Positions 1 through 5,100 of a DNA stretch of 5,100 nucleotides are shown here, piece after piece. The notes under the pieces were generated by a model, which did no database searches, had not been told where the DNA came from, and saw only the letters and a list, made by a program, of their open reading frames with translations. Positions within the stretch are counted from its first letter, which is position 1. Every line of letters begins with the position of its first letter. The DNA comes from Thermaceae bacterium. Its GTDB lineage: Bacteria > Deinococcota > Deinococci > Deinococcales > Marinithermaceae. The position numbers were made by a program, and so were the translations under genes. Location: the NCBI GenBank assembly GCA_026989475.1, contig JALSJG010000176.1:1-5100 (forward strand), given 5' to 3'.

Positions 1-1133
1 CCCTCTGGATGGCCTTCGGCCCCGAGCCCCGGCTATCCTACGCCTTCACCGCGGCGCTCTCGGTGCTCCTGATCGCCTGCCCCTGCGCCCTCGGGCTCGC
101 GACCCCGGCGGCGGTGATGGTAGCCACCGGCCGGGCCGCCCGGCTCGGGGTGCTCTTCCGAAAAGGGGACGCCTTGGAGGCGCTGGCCCGGGCTCAGGCG
201 GTGGTCTTCGACAAGACCGGTACCCTCACCGAGGGGCGGCCCGAGCTGGTGGGGACCTTCGTGGAAGGAATGGAGGAAGGCGAGGCGCTCCGGCTCGCCG
301 CCGCGCTCGAGGAAAAAAGCGAGCACCCGATCGCCGAAGCCCTGGTCCGGGCCGCCCGGGAGCGGGGTCTTGAGCTCCCGCCGGTCGAGGGCTTCGAGGC
401 GGTGCCCGGCCGCGGGGTGCGGGGCCGGGTAGGAACCTGGGAGGTCTGGGTCGGGCGCGAGGAGGGGCTTGCCCTGAGCGAACGGGCGGCCCGCGCGATC
501 CAGGACTTTGCCAAGGAAGCCTACACCCCGATAGTGCTCGCGGTGGCTGGACAGGTGGTAGCGGTCTTCGCCGTCGCCGATCGGGAAAAGCCCACCGCGA
601 AAGAGGCCGTGCGCGCGCTTGGTGCCCTTGGGCTTTCGGTCTACCTACTCACCGGCGACCGGCGGTCCGTTGCGCTCGCGGTGGCCCGCCGGCTCGGCAT
701 CCCAGAAGGCCACGTCTTCGCCGAGGTCCGGCCCGAGGAAAAGCTCGAGGTGGTGCAAAAGCTCCAGGCTCGCGGGCTCCGGGTCGCCTTCGTAGGAGAC
801 GGGCTCAACGACGCCCCGGCCCTGGCCGCCGCCGACGTGGGGATCGCCGTGGGTACGGGGACCGACGTGGCGGTGGAGGCGGGGGACGTGGTGCTCGCCA
901 CCGGCGAGCCCCGGGCGGTGGTCCGGGCAGTGCGGGTGGCCCGGCGGGCGCTGCGCACGATCTACGAGAACTTCTTCTGGGCCTTTGCTTACAACACGCT
1001 CTTGATTCCGGTGGCGGCGGGCGCCCTCTACCCCTTCCTTGGCGTGCTTTTGAACCCGATGATGGCCGCGGGCGCGATGAGCCTCTCGAGCCTCTTCGTG
1101 CTCACGAACTCCCTGCGTCAGCGCGTATACTAG
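1..1133 (+). CDS. copA: Copper-exporting P1B-type ATPase (CopA type), C-terminal half, 5' end outside window
   Basis: This is an inner-membrane pump that uses ATP to expel Cu(I) from the cytoplasm. The reading frame is open from nt 3, so the start lies upstream and about 376 residues are visible. In order: the membrane CPC metal motif (nt 78-86), the phosphorylation site DKTGTLT (nt 210-230), the nucleotide-binding SEHPIAEA (nt 318-341), TGD (nt 651-659) and the hinge GDGLND (nt 795-812). Two membrane helices close the protein. The first carries YN (nt 990-995) and the second MSLSS from nt 1077; these are the TM7/TM8 signatures of Cu(I)-specific P1B-1 pumps, whereas Zn/Cd pumps carry lysine and DxG. 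The N-terminal metal-binding domain, first helices and actuator domain are not visible. No frameshift is seen. The metal-binding protein gene starts 5 nt after the stop. Family certain; Cu(I) specificity likely but inferred from motifs. Confidence 0.95.
   Translation, partial: LWMAFGPEPRLSYAFTAALSVLLIACPCALGLATPAAVMVATGRAARLGVLFRKGDALEALARAQAVVFDKTGTLTEGRPELVGTFVEGMEEGEALRLAAALEEKSEHPIAEALVRAARERGLELPPVEGFEAVPGRGVRGRVGTWEVWVGREEGLALSERAARAIQDFAKEAYTPIVLAVAGQVVAVFAVADREKPTAKEAVRALGALGLSVYLLTGDRRSVALAVARRLGIPEGHVFAEVRPEEKLEVVQKLQARGLRVAFVGDGLNDAPALAAADVGIAVGTGTDVAVEAGDVVLATGEPRAVVRAVRVARRALRTIYENFFWAFAYNTLLIPVAAGALYPFLGVLLNPMMAAGAMSLSSLFVLTNSLRQRVY
1126..1131 (+). promoter_or_regulatory. -10 box TATACT of a probable leaderless promoter for the metal-binding protein gene
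   Basis: TATACT matches five of six bases of TATAAT and ends 7 nt before the ATG at 1139, so transcription would start at or next to the start codon. The box overlaps the last codons and stop of the ATPase gene. AGAAGGA at 1132-1138 looks like a Shine-Dalgarno sequence but abuts the ATG and is too close to work normally. No convincing -35 is visible at 16-18 nt spacing. This geometry matches TANNNT leaderless promoters known in Deinococcus. Read-through from the ATPase gene is the alternative. Confidence 0.5.
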
Positions 1134-1138
1134 AAGGA

Positions 1139-1975
1139 ATGCGCACCCTCTTGGCGATCCTCTTGTTCTTTGGCCTCGCCCACGCCGAGCGCCCGCTCCT
1201 AGTCGCCACCCTTCCCCCCTACGCCGCCCTCGCCCGGGCGGTGCTCGGGGAGAAATGGGAGGTGCGGTCGCTGGTGCCGCCGGGGGCGAACCCCCACGTC
1301 TACGCCCCCCGGCCGAGCGACCTGAAAGCGGTGCAAAAGGCCCGGCTGATCGTGCAAAACGGGCTTGGGCTCGACGACTGGCTGGTCGAGAAGCTGGTCG
1401 TGCCCTCGGGGGCGAAGGCGCCGGTGGTGGTGGCGGCCGAGAGTGCAAAGGGCCTCGTTTTGCCCCTCCCAAATGGAAAGCCCGACCCCCACGTCTGGAC
1501 CGATCCCCGGGCGATGAGCCGTTTCGTCCGCGATCTGGCGCGGGCCGCGGGGGCTTTGGATGCTGAGGGAGCTGAGGGTTACCTCGAGCACGCCCGCGCG
1601 CTCAAGGCGGAGCTCCTCGGCTTCCTGGAGGAGGGTAAGGCGAAGGTGGCGGCGGCCCCCCACCGGGCCTTCGTCGCCTACAAGAACCCCTTCACCTACG
1701 TGACCGCGCGTTTTGGGCTCGAGCACGCCTTCCTGATCGGCAAGACGCCTTCCGCCGAGCCCACCGCCAGGGAGCTCGTCGAGGCCCGAAGGGTGCTTTC
1801 CCGCCTCGGCCTCCGCGCGATCGTCGCCCCCTACCCGCTTCGCCGGGAGGCCGAGCGGGTGGCGAAGAACCTCGGGGTCCGGGCGGTCTACCTCGACCTT
1901 TTGAACGAGCAAAATCCCGACTACCTCGCCACCTGGCGGGCGAACCTAAAGGCGCTCCTCTCGTCGCTTAAGTGA
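1139..1975 (+). CDS. ZnuA/TroA-family metal ABC transporter substrate-binding protein, atypical metal site
   Basis: A 278-residue secreted protein of the cluster A-I (ZnuA/TroA/PsaA) family, which binds Zn, Mn or Fe outside the membrane and hands it to an ABC importer. Residues 1-16 form a short signal peptide (one Arg, hydrophobic core, AHA before Glu17); no lipobox cysteine is present, so a soluble periplasmic product is likely. Family marks are His53 in NPHVY, NGLGLDDW (74-81), His118 in DPHVW and Asp253 in YLDLL, the expected first, second and fourth ligands. The third ligand, normally His in an FHDAFxY-like motif, is Lys182 in AYKNPFTY (codon AAG). The His-rich loop typical of zinc-specific ZnuA is absent. 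No permease or ATPase subunit gene follows, since the next gene is convergent. ATG 1139 is the only plausible start giving a charged signal peptide. Fold certain; metal and partner unknown. Confidence 0.88.
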   Translation: MRTLLAILLFFGLAHAERPLLVATLPPYAALARAVLGEKWEVRSLVPPGANPHVYAPRPSDLKAVQKARLIVQNGLGLDDWLVEKLVVPSGAKAPVVVAAESAKGLVLPLPNGKPDPHVWTDPRAMSRFVRDLARAAGALDAEGAEGYLEHARALKAELLGFLEEGKAKVAAAPHRAFVAYKNPFTYVTARFGLEHAFLIGKTPSAEPTARELVEARRVLSRLGLRAIVAPYPLRREAERVAKNLGVRAVYLDLLNEQNPDYLATWRANLKALLSSLK

Positions 1976-3473
1976 GTTCGTAGAGGGCGCCGAACTTTTC
2001 CTCCAGGTAGCGAAGGAGCGGCCCTGCGCTCACCGGTTCGCCGGTGGCCCGCGCGATGAGCTCGGCGGGCGGGTAGTGACGGCCGTGGTGGTGGACCTTT
2101 GCCCGGAGCCAGCCAAGCAGGGGGGCGAACGCGGCCTCGGCGAAGCGGGGCTCGAGCGCCCCGAGCTCCCTTTCCGCCGCCTCGAAGAGCTGGGCGGCGT
2201 AGACGTTACCCAGGGTGTAGGTGGGGAAGTAGCCGAAGGCGCCGCCGGCCCAGTGGACGTCCTGCATGACCCCCTCGGCGTAGGTCTTCGGGACGACGCC
2301 GAGGTAGGCCTCCATTTTCCGGTTCCAGGCCTCGGGGAGGTCCTCGGGGGCGAGTTCGCCGCGGAAGAGGGCGAGCTCGAGCTCAAACCGGAGCAGGATG
2401 TGCAGGTTGTAGGTCACCTCGTCGGCCTCGACCCGGATCAGGGAGGGCTTGACCTCGTTGACGGCGAAGACGAACTCCTCGAGGTCCACGTCGGCTAGCG
2501 CGGCAAAGCGCGCCTTGGCCCGGGGGAAGTAGTGTTCCCAAAAACCCCGGGAGCGCCCCACTAGGTTCTCCCACATCCGGGACTGGCTCTCGTGCACCCC
2601 AAGGCTCACCGACTCGCCGAGCGGCGTGCCCCAGTGTTCCTCGGGGAGCCCCTGCTCGTACATCGCGTGCCCGGCCTCGTGCACCGAGCCGAAGAAGGCT
2701 GCGTTGAAGAAGTCCTCGAAGTAGCGGGTGGTGATGCGCACGTCGCCGGGGTGGATGCGAACCGCGAAGGGGTGGGCGGTCTCGTCGAGCCGTCCGGCCT
2801 CCAGGTCGTAGCCGAGCTCGGCGATGACTTCGAGGATGAAGGCCTCCTGGTCCGCCTTCGGGTAATGGCGGTGGAGGATCTCGGTGCGCGGCTTTTTCGG
2901 GGCCTCCATGATCCGTCGTACCAGCCGGGTGGCGGGGTCCTTGAGTGTTTCGAAGAGAGGGACGAGGTCCCGGGTCAAGAGCCCTTCCTCGTAGTCCTCG
3001 AGCAGGGCGTCGTAGACCTCGTCTTCGTACCCCACCGCCTCGGCGTAGGCCTTCTTGAGCTCGATGTTTTTCTTGAGGAAGGGGAGAAACCCTTCCCAGT
3101 CGTTCTTTTTCCGGAGCTCGGCCCAGGCACTCTCCCCGCGGCTTGCGGCCTCGGCGATCTCGACCGCGAGCGACTCCGGAACCCGGGTCACTCGCTCGTA
3201 GTCCCGCCGCCAGGCGCGAACGTTCGCGGCTACGTCGGGGTCTTCTATTAAGGCGGAGTCCTCGACCGAGGCGAGGAGCTCTCCGATCCGGGGGTCGGTG
3301 GCCTTCTGGTGGAGCACCCGGGAGAGGGCGGCGAAGGCGCGGGCCCGGTGGGGGTGGCCCTTGCTCGGGCTTTTGGTGCGGAGGTCCCAGCCCGCAAGGC
3401 TTCCCAGCGCGCCCAGATAAGCCCGCTCGCGCCCGCGTTCGACGAGTTCTCGGTAGGCGGCTTTGGCGTCCAT
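1968..3473 (-). CDS. M32-family metallocarboxypeptidase (carboxypeptidase Taq)
   Basis: A 501-residue metal-dependent carboxypeptidase that removes C-terminal amino acids from peptides, expected in the cytoplasm since no signal peptide is present. All six M32 motifs are seen in order: HPF (234-236), DVRIT (244-248), HEAGH (265-269; His265 and His269 bind metal, Glu266 is catalytic), HESQ (294-297; Glu295 is the expected third ligand), IRVEAD (346-351) and GVMQDVHW (401-408). Length fits the family (about 500 residues; TaqCP about 510), and the N-terminus AAYRELVERGRERAYLGALG aligns with TaqCP as I recall it, supporting ATG 3473. The TAA stop lies inside the end of the convergent metal-binding protein gene, an 8-bp overlap. 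No Shine-Dalgarno sequence precedes the ATG; a -10 box 7 nt upstream suggests a leaderless message. Intact, with no odd composition. Likely role is peptide turnover; physiological substrates are not evident. Confidence 0.97.
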   Translation of the reverse strand: MDAKAAYRELVERGRERAYLGALGSLAGWDLRTKSPSKGHPHRARAFAALSRVLHQKATDPRIGELLASVEDSALIEDPDVAANVRAWRRDYERVTRVPESLAVEIAEAASRGESAWAELRKKNDWEGFLPFLKKNIELKKAYAEAVGYEDEVYDALLEDYEEGLLTRDLVPLFETLKDPATRLVRRIMEAPKKPRTEILHRHYPKADQEAFILEVIAELGYDLEAGRLDETAHPFAVRIHPGDVRITTRYFEDFFNAAFFGSVHEAGHAMYEQGLPEEHWGTPLGESVSLGVHESQSRMWENLVGRSRGFWEHYFPRAKARFAALADVDLEEFVFAVNEVKPSLIRVEADEVTYNLHILLRFELELALFRGELAPEDLPEAWNRKMEAYLGVVPKTYAEGVMQDVHWAGGAFGYFPTYTLGNVYAAQLFEAAERELGALEPRFAEAAFAPLLGWLRAKVHHHGRHYPPAELIARATGEPVSAGPLLRYLEEKFGALYELT

Positions 3474-3480
3474 GCTCTTA

Positions 3481-3510
3481 AGTTTAACCTGGCGCTGACC
3501 GGTGGGTCAG
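3481..3510 (-). promoter_or_regulatory. Leaderless sigma-70-type promoter of the M32 peptidase
   Basis: Read on the minus strand: -35 CTGACC (3505-3510), 18-nt spacer, -10 TAAACT (3481-3486), then 7 nt to the ATG at 3473. TAAACT matches TATAAT at four of six positions and fits TANNNT; CTGACC shares TGAC with TTGACA. Shifting the -35 by one base gives TGACCC with 17-nt spacing, a poorer hexamer. Transcription is predicted to begin at the start codon. The element interleaves with the ddl promoter. Confidence 0.65.
3495..3510. repeat. Inverted repeat CTGACC-GGTG-GGTCAG between divergent genes
   Basis: Two perfect 6-bp arms (3495-3500 and 3505-3510) around a 4-bp centre. Each arm doubles as the -35 hexamer of one of the two divergent promoters. 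The symmetry may be only two -35 boxes facing opposite ways, or it could also be a small operator. The arms do not extend further. Confidence 0.55.
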
Positions 3511-3522
3511 GTGCGGTATGCT
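3495..3522 (+). promoter_or_regulatory. Leaderless sigma-70-type promoter of ddl
   Basis: -35 CTGACC (3495-3500), 16-nt spacer, -10 TATGCT (3517-3522), then 6 nt to GTG 3529. Four of six positions of each hexamer match consensus. It supports GTG 3529 as the ddl start, since a GTG at 3502 would lie inside the promoter and upstream of the predicted transcription start. Its spacer contains the -35 of the opposite promoter. Confidence 0.62.
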
Positions 3523-3528
3523 CGGGTC

Positions 3529-4503
3529 GTGGCGGGTTTACGGGTTCTGGTTCTCGCCGGTGGACTTTCCGCCGAGCACGAGGTCTCGCTCAAGTCGGCC
3601 GAGGGGGTCCTGGAAGCCGCTCCCTTCGAGGCCGAGCTCGCGGTGATCGCGAAGGACGGGCGCTGGTTGCTCGGGGACGAGGCCCTTTTTGCCCTTAAGG
3701 CGGGGGTGGCGGAAAGCGGGGCCTATCCCTTTCCCCCGCCGGTGCGCTGGCATGAGTACGACGCGGTCTTTCCTCTCCTCCACGGCCGCTACGGCGAGGA
3801 CGGGACAATCCAGGGCTTTTTGGAGCTCCTCGGGGTCCCCTACGTCGGCGCCGGGGTAGCGGCGAGTGCAGTGGCGATGGACAAGGACTTCACCAAGCGC
3901 GTCCTCGCCGCCGAGGGGATCCGGGTCGTGCCCTGGGCGGTGGTGCGAAAGGGGGAGATGCCGCTCATTCCCTTCGACCCGCCCTACTTCGTGAAGCCCG
4001 CCAACACCGGGAGCTCGGTGGGGATTCGCCGGGTGGAGCGGATGCTCGACCTCGACCGGGCCCTCGAGGAGGCCTTCCGCTACGACGAGAAGGCGGTGGT
4101 GGAAAAGGCGCTCGAGGGGGTGCGGGAGCTCGAGGTCGGGGTCCTCGGCAACGAGCGGCCCGAGGCCAGCGTGGTCGGCGAGATCCGCTACCAGGCCGAG
4201 TTCTACGACTACGAGACCAAGTACCTCCCCGGCCGGGCGGAGCTCGTGATCCCGGCGAGCCTCGACCCCGGCACCCAGGAGACCGTGGGGGAGCTGGCGA
4301 TCAAGGCTTACCAAGCGATTGGGGTGCGGGGAATGGCCCGGGTGGACTTCTTCCTCGCCGAAGACGGGGACCTCTACCTGAACGAGCTCAACACCCTGCC
4401 CGGCTTCACCCCGACGAGCATGTTCCCCCGGCTCTGGGAGGCCTCGAGCCTTCGCTACCCCGAGCTCCTTCGGCGCCTGGTGGAGCTTGCGCTCGAGCGA
4501 TGA
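3529..4503 (+). CDS. ddl: D-alanine-D-alanine ligase
   Basis: A cytoplasmic ATP-grasp enzyme that joins two D-alanines using ATP to supply the dipeptide end of the peptidoglycan precursor. From GTG 3529 it is 324 residues, normal for the family. Visible: the N-terminal AGGLSAEHEVSLKSA (10-24), HGRYGEDGTIQGFLE (85-99), the ATP-grasp core VKPANTGSSVG (155-165), the omega-loop FYDYETKY (225-232), RVDFF (271-275) and LNELNTLPGFT (284-294) with Mg-binding acidic and Asn residues. The omega-loop tyrosine argues for D-Ala-D-Ala rather than the D-lactate product of VanA-type enzymes. A longer frame from GTG 3502 would add nine residues but begins upstream of the promoter -10; Ddl proteins usually start just before the first glycine motif. 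The next gene overlaps by ATGA, implying co-translation. High confidence in function, moderate in the exact start. Confidence 0.96.
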   Translation: MAGLRVLVLAGGLSAEHEVSLKSAEGVLEAAPFEAELAVIAKDGRWLLGDEALFALKAGVAESGAYPFPPPVRWHEYDAVFPLLHGRYGEDGTIQGFLELLGVPYVGAGVAASAVAMDKDFTKRVLAAEGIRVVPWAVVRKGEMPLIPFDPPYFVKPANTGSSVGIRRVERMLDLDRALEEAFRYDEKAVVEKALEGVRELEVGVLGNERPEASVVGEIRYQAEFYDYETKYLPGRAELVIPASLDPGTQETVGELAIKAYQAIGVRGMARVDFFLAEDGDLYLNELNTLPGFTPTSMFPRLWEASSLRYPELLRRLVELALER

Positions 4504-4961
4504 ACGCGGGGTTTTGGTACGCCCTTCTTCCCGCGCTGCTCTCGCCCGTCTTTCGCGGCCTCGCCGCCGTGCTCGAGCTCGATTGGCCGGGCATCACCCC
4601 GCCGCTCCCCGCGCTCCTTCGGAGTCTCCCCGCCCTCGCGCTCTTTTGGGGCTGGGACCGCAAGGACTTTAAGAACCCAGGCGTCCTTCTTCTCTACGGC
4701 GCCTACGCCGGGGCCGTGCTCGACGAGCACGGGGTTTTCGGGGCGCTCGCGGGTGCGTTGCTTGGCCTTTTGCTACTGCCCTTTCGCCACGTGCCCCGGA
4801 AATACCGGTTTTGGGCGGCTTTGCTCTACGTCACCCTCGCCGCCTTCCTCTTCACCGCCGGTCTGATCCTGCTCGGGGTCTCGACCGGGTGGGTTTTGCC
4901 GCTCGTCCTCCTGCTCGCGGGGTGGTTGCAGCCCGCTTTTCCGGGCACCTCCCCGGACTAG
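4500..4961 (+). CDS. Small polytopic membrane protein coupled to ddl, weakly MreD-like
   Basis: A 153-residue, very hydrophobic protein that I do not recognise with confidence. Hydrophobic stretches at about 4-24, 33-52, 61-76, 78-96, 104-126 and 129-146 suggest five or six membrane helices; charged loops include DRKDFK (53-58) and FRHVPRKYR (95-103). Its ATG overlaps the ddl stop as ATGA, so it is probably made by ribosomes finishing ddl; a GGAG at 4482-4485 is too far upstream to be a strong ribosome-binding site. Size, helix number and the GAVLDEHGVFGALAGALLG segment (71-89) recall the rod-shape protein MreD, and the ddl partner fits an envelope role, but this is inference and a lineage-specific protein is equally possible. 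Its TAG stop lies within ACTAGC, the apparent target site of the adjacent insertion sequence; the coding region reads through to its own stop and appears complete. Confidence 0.8.
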   Translation: MNAGFWYALLPALLSPVFRGLAAVLELDWPGITPPLPALLRSLPALALFWGWDRKDFKNPGVLLLYGAYAGAVLDEHGVFGALAGALLGLLLLPFRHVPRKYRFWAALLYVTLAAFLFTAGLILLGVSTGWVLPLVLLLAGWLQPAFPGTSPD

Positions 4962-4962
4962 C
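4957..4962. repeat. Probable IS481 target-site copy, ACTAGC
   Basis: ACTAGC directly precedes the putative IS tip TGTGCAG. IS481 of Bordetella is known to insert at NCTAGN with a 6-bp duplication, which this fits exactly. The second copy would lie beyond the window, so the duplication is not shown. Confidence 0.6.
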
Positions 4963-5099
4963 TGTGCAGTCTCATTAAGCCCTAAACGTGAGACAGGGGC
5001 TTGGTTGCCCAGACTGGAGTGCGGCCGGTGCCAGTTGCAGTAGTGAAGCCATTTGGGAAGGTGGGCATCCCGCTCATCGGAACTTCGGTAGGCGTGGGC
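4963..5099 (-). CDS. IS481-family transposase, C-terminal fragment, 5' end outside window
   Basis: Translation on the minus strand from nt 5099 gives about 45 residues including AYRSSDERDAHLPKWLHY and then NWHRPHSSLG followed by APVSRLGL. The WLHYxNWHRPHSSLG block is the hallmark tail of IS481-family DDE transposases (rve integrase core), which cut and join DNA to move the element. The catalytic acidic residues, including the Glu of the usual NGKAERF motif, should lie just beyond the window. The tyrosine usual before NWHRPHS is cysteine here (HYCNW). No stop occurs before the element's tip: the frame continues through CTA of the target into flanking DNA and first meets TAG at 4773-4775, so the true 3' end is uncertain. 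The copy could be active or decayed. Confidence 0.85.
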
Positions 5100-5100
5100 A
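4963..5100 (-). mobile_element. IS481-family insertion sequence, one end only (transposase 3' side)
   Basis: The element starts at about 4963 with TGTGCAG and runs out of the window. Three signs agree: it encodes an IS481-type transposase C-terminus on the minus strand, it abuts a CTAG target, and its GC drops to about 59% (81 of 138 by hand count) from about 70% in the neighbouring genes. A 6-bp inverted repeat GTCTCA/TGAGAC (4969-4974, 4989-4994) lies just inside the tip. The far end and whether the copy is intact cannot be seen. Confidence 0.85.

Noticed and set aside
645..1472. Minus-strand open frame (275 codons) across the ATPase and binding-protein genes
   Set aside because: It spans two clear genes on the other strand and encodes Pro/Arg/Gly-rich text typical of antisense GC-rich DNA.
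2592..3251. Long plus-strand open frame (219 codons) opposite the M32 peptidase
   Set aside because: It lies antisense to a complete peptidase with all family motifs; the translation has no recognisable domain and is rich in residues expected from reversed GC-rich codons.
3502..3528. Upstream GTG at 3502 as the ddl start
   Set aside because: It adds a nine-residue extension not expected in Ddl and falls inside the promoter, upstream of the predicted transcription start; GTG 3529 fits both family length and promoter geometry.
3538..4314. Long minus-strand open frame (258 codons) opposite ddl
   Set aside because: Shadow of ddl: ddl has every catalytic motif, and the antisense product is low-complexity, with many His, Arg and Gly and no motif.
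306..4576. Frequent CTCGAG hexamers (about 15 by hand count)
   Set aside because: More than base composition alone predicts, but they lie within coding regions in various frames and most are explained by preferred CTC and GAG codons; no regular spacing or intergenic placement suggests a functional site.
4963..5100. IS3-family assignment for the transposase tail
   Set aside because: The WLHYxNWHRPHSSLG and PVSRLGL pattern and the CTAG target fit IS481; IS3 tails usually read YNxxRPHSALGYxTP.

Overview
The window is compact, GC-rich bacterial DNA (roughly 68-70% GC by eye). It looks like the Thermus branch of Deinococcota, possibly Oceanithermus, Marinithermus or a relative; the genus is a guess. 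Three things point there. The M32 peptidase matches my memory of the Thermus aquaticus carboxypeptidase Taq closely along its whole length. The D-Ala-D-Ala ligase resembles the Thermus enzyme. At least three genes have a TANNNT -10 box 6-7 nt before the start codon, the leaderless-mRNA arrangement described in Deinococcus.

Layout. (1) Positions 1-1133, +: C-terminal half of a Cu(I)-exporting P1B-type ATPase (CopA type), cut by the window edge. (2) 1139-1975, +: a secreted ZnuA/TroA-type metal-binding protein of a cluster A-I ABC transporter family. It has no transporter genes beside it and carries lysine where the third metal-binding histidine is expected. (3) 1968-3473, -: an M32 metallocarboxypeptidase that overlaps gene 2 tail-to-tail by 8 bp. 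(4) 3474-3528: a short divergent promoter region in which two sigma-70-type promoters are interleaved around a CTGACC/GGTCAG inverted repeat. (5) 3529-4503, +: D-alanine-D-alanine ligase (ddl). (6) 4500-4961, +: a small polytopic membrane protein coupled to ddl by an ATGA overlap; weakly MreD-like, otherwise unrecognised. (7) 4963-5100: one end of an IS481-family insertion sequence with the C-terminus of its transposase on the - strand. It sits next to ACTAGC, which fits the NCTAGN target known for IS481, and the TAG of that target is the stop codon of gene 6.

How the genes work together. Genes 1 and 2 form a plausible metal-handling pair: copper export plus a periplasmic metal binder. Genes 5 and 6 form a cell-envelope unit. 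The peptidase is transcribed away from ddl, and promoter geometry suggests that the two transcription starts compete. I see no tRNA, rRNA, CRISPR array or clear intrinsic terminator. I found no convincing new multi-gene system. The most useful leads are the interleaved leaderless promoters, the altered metal site of the orphan binding protein, and the IS insertion at a stop codon.
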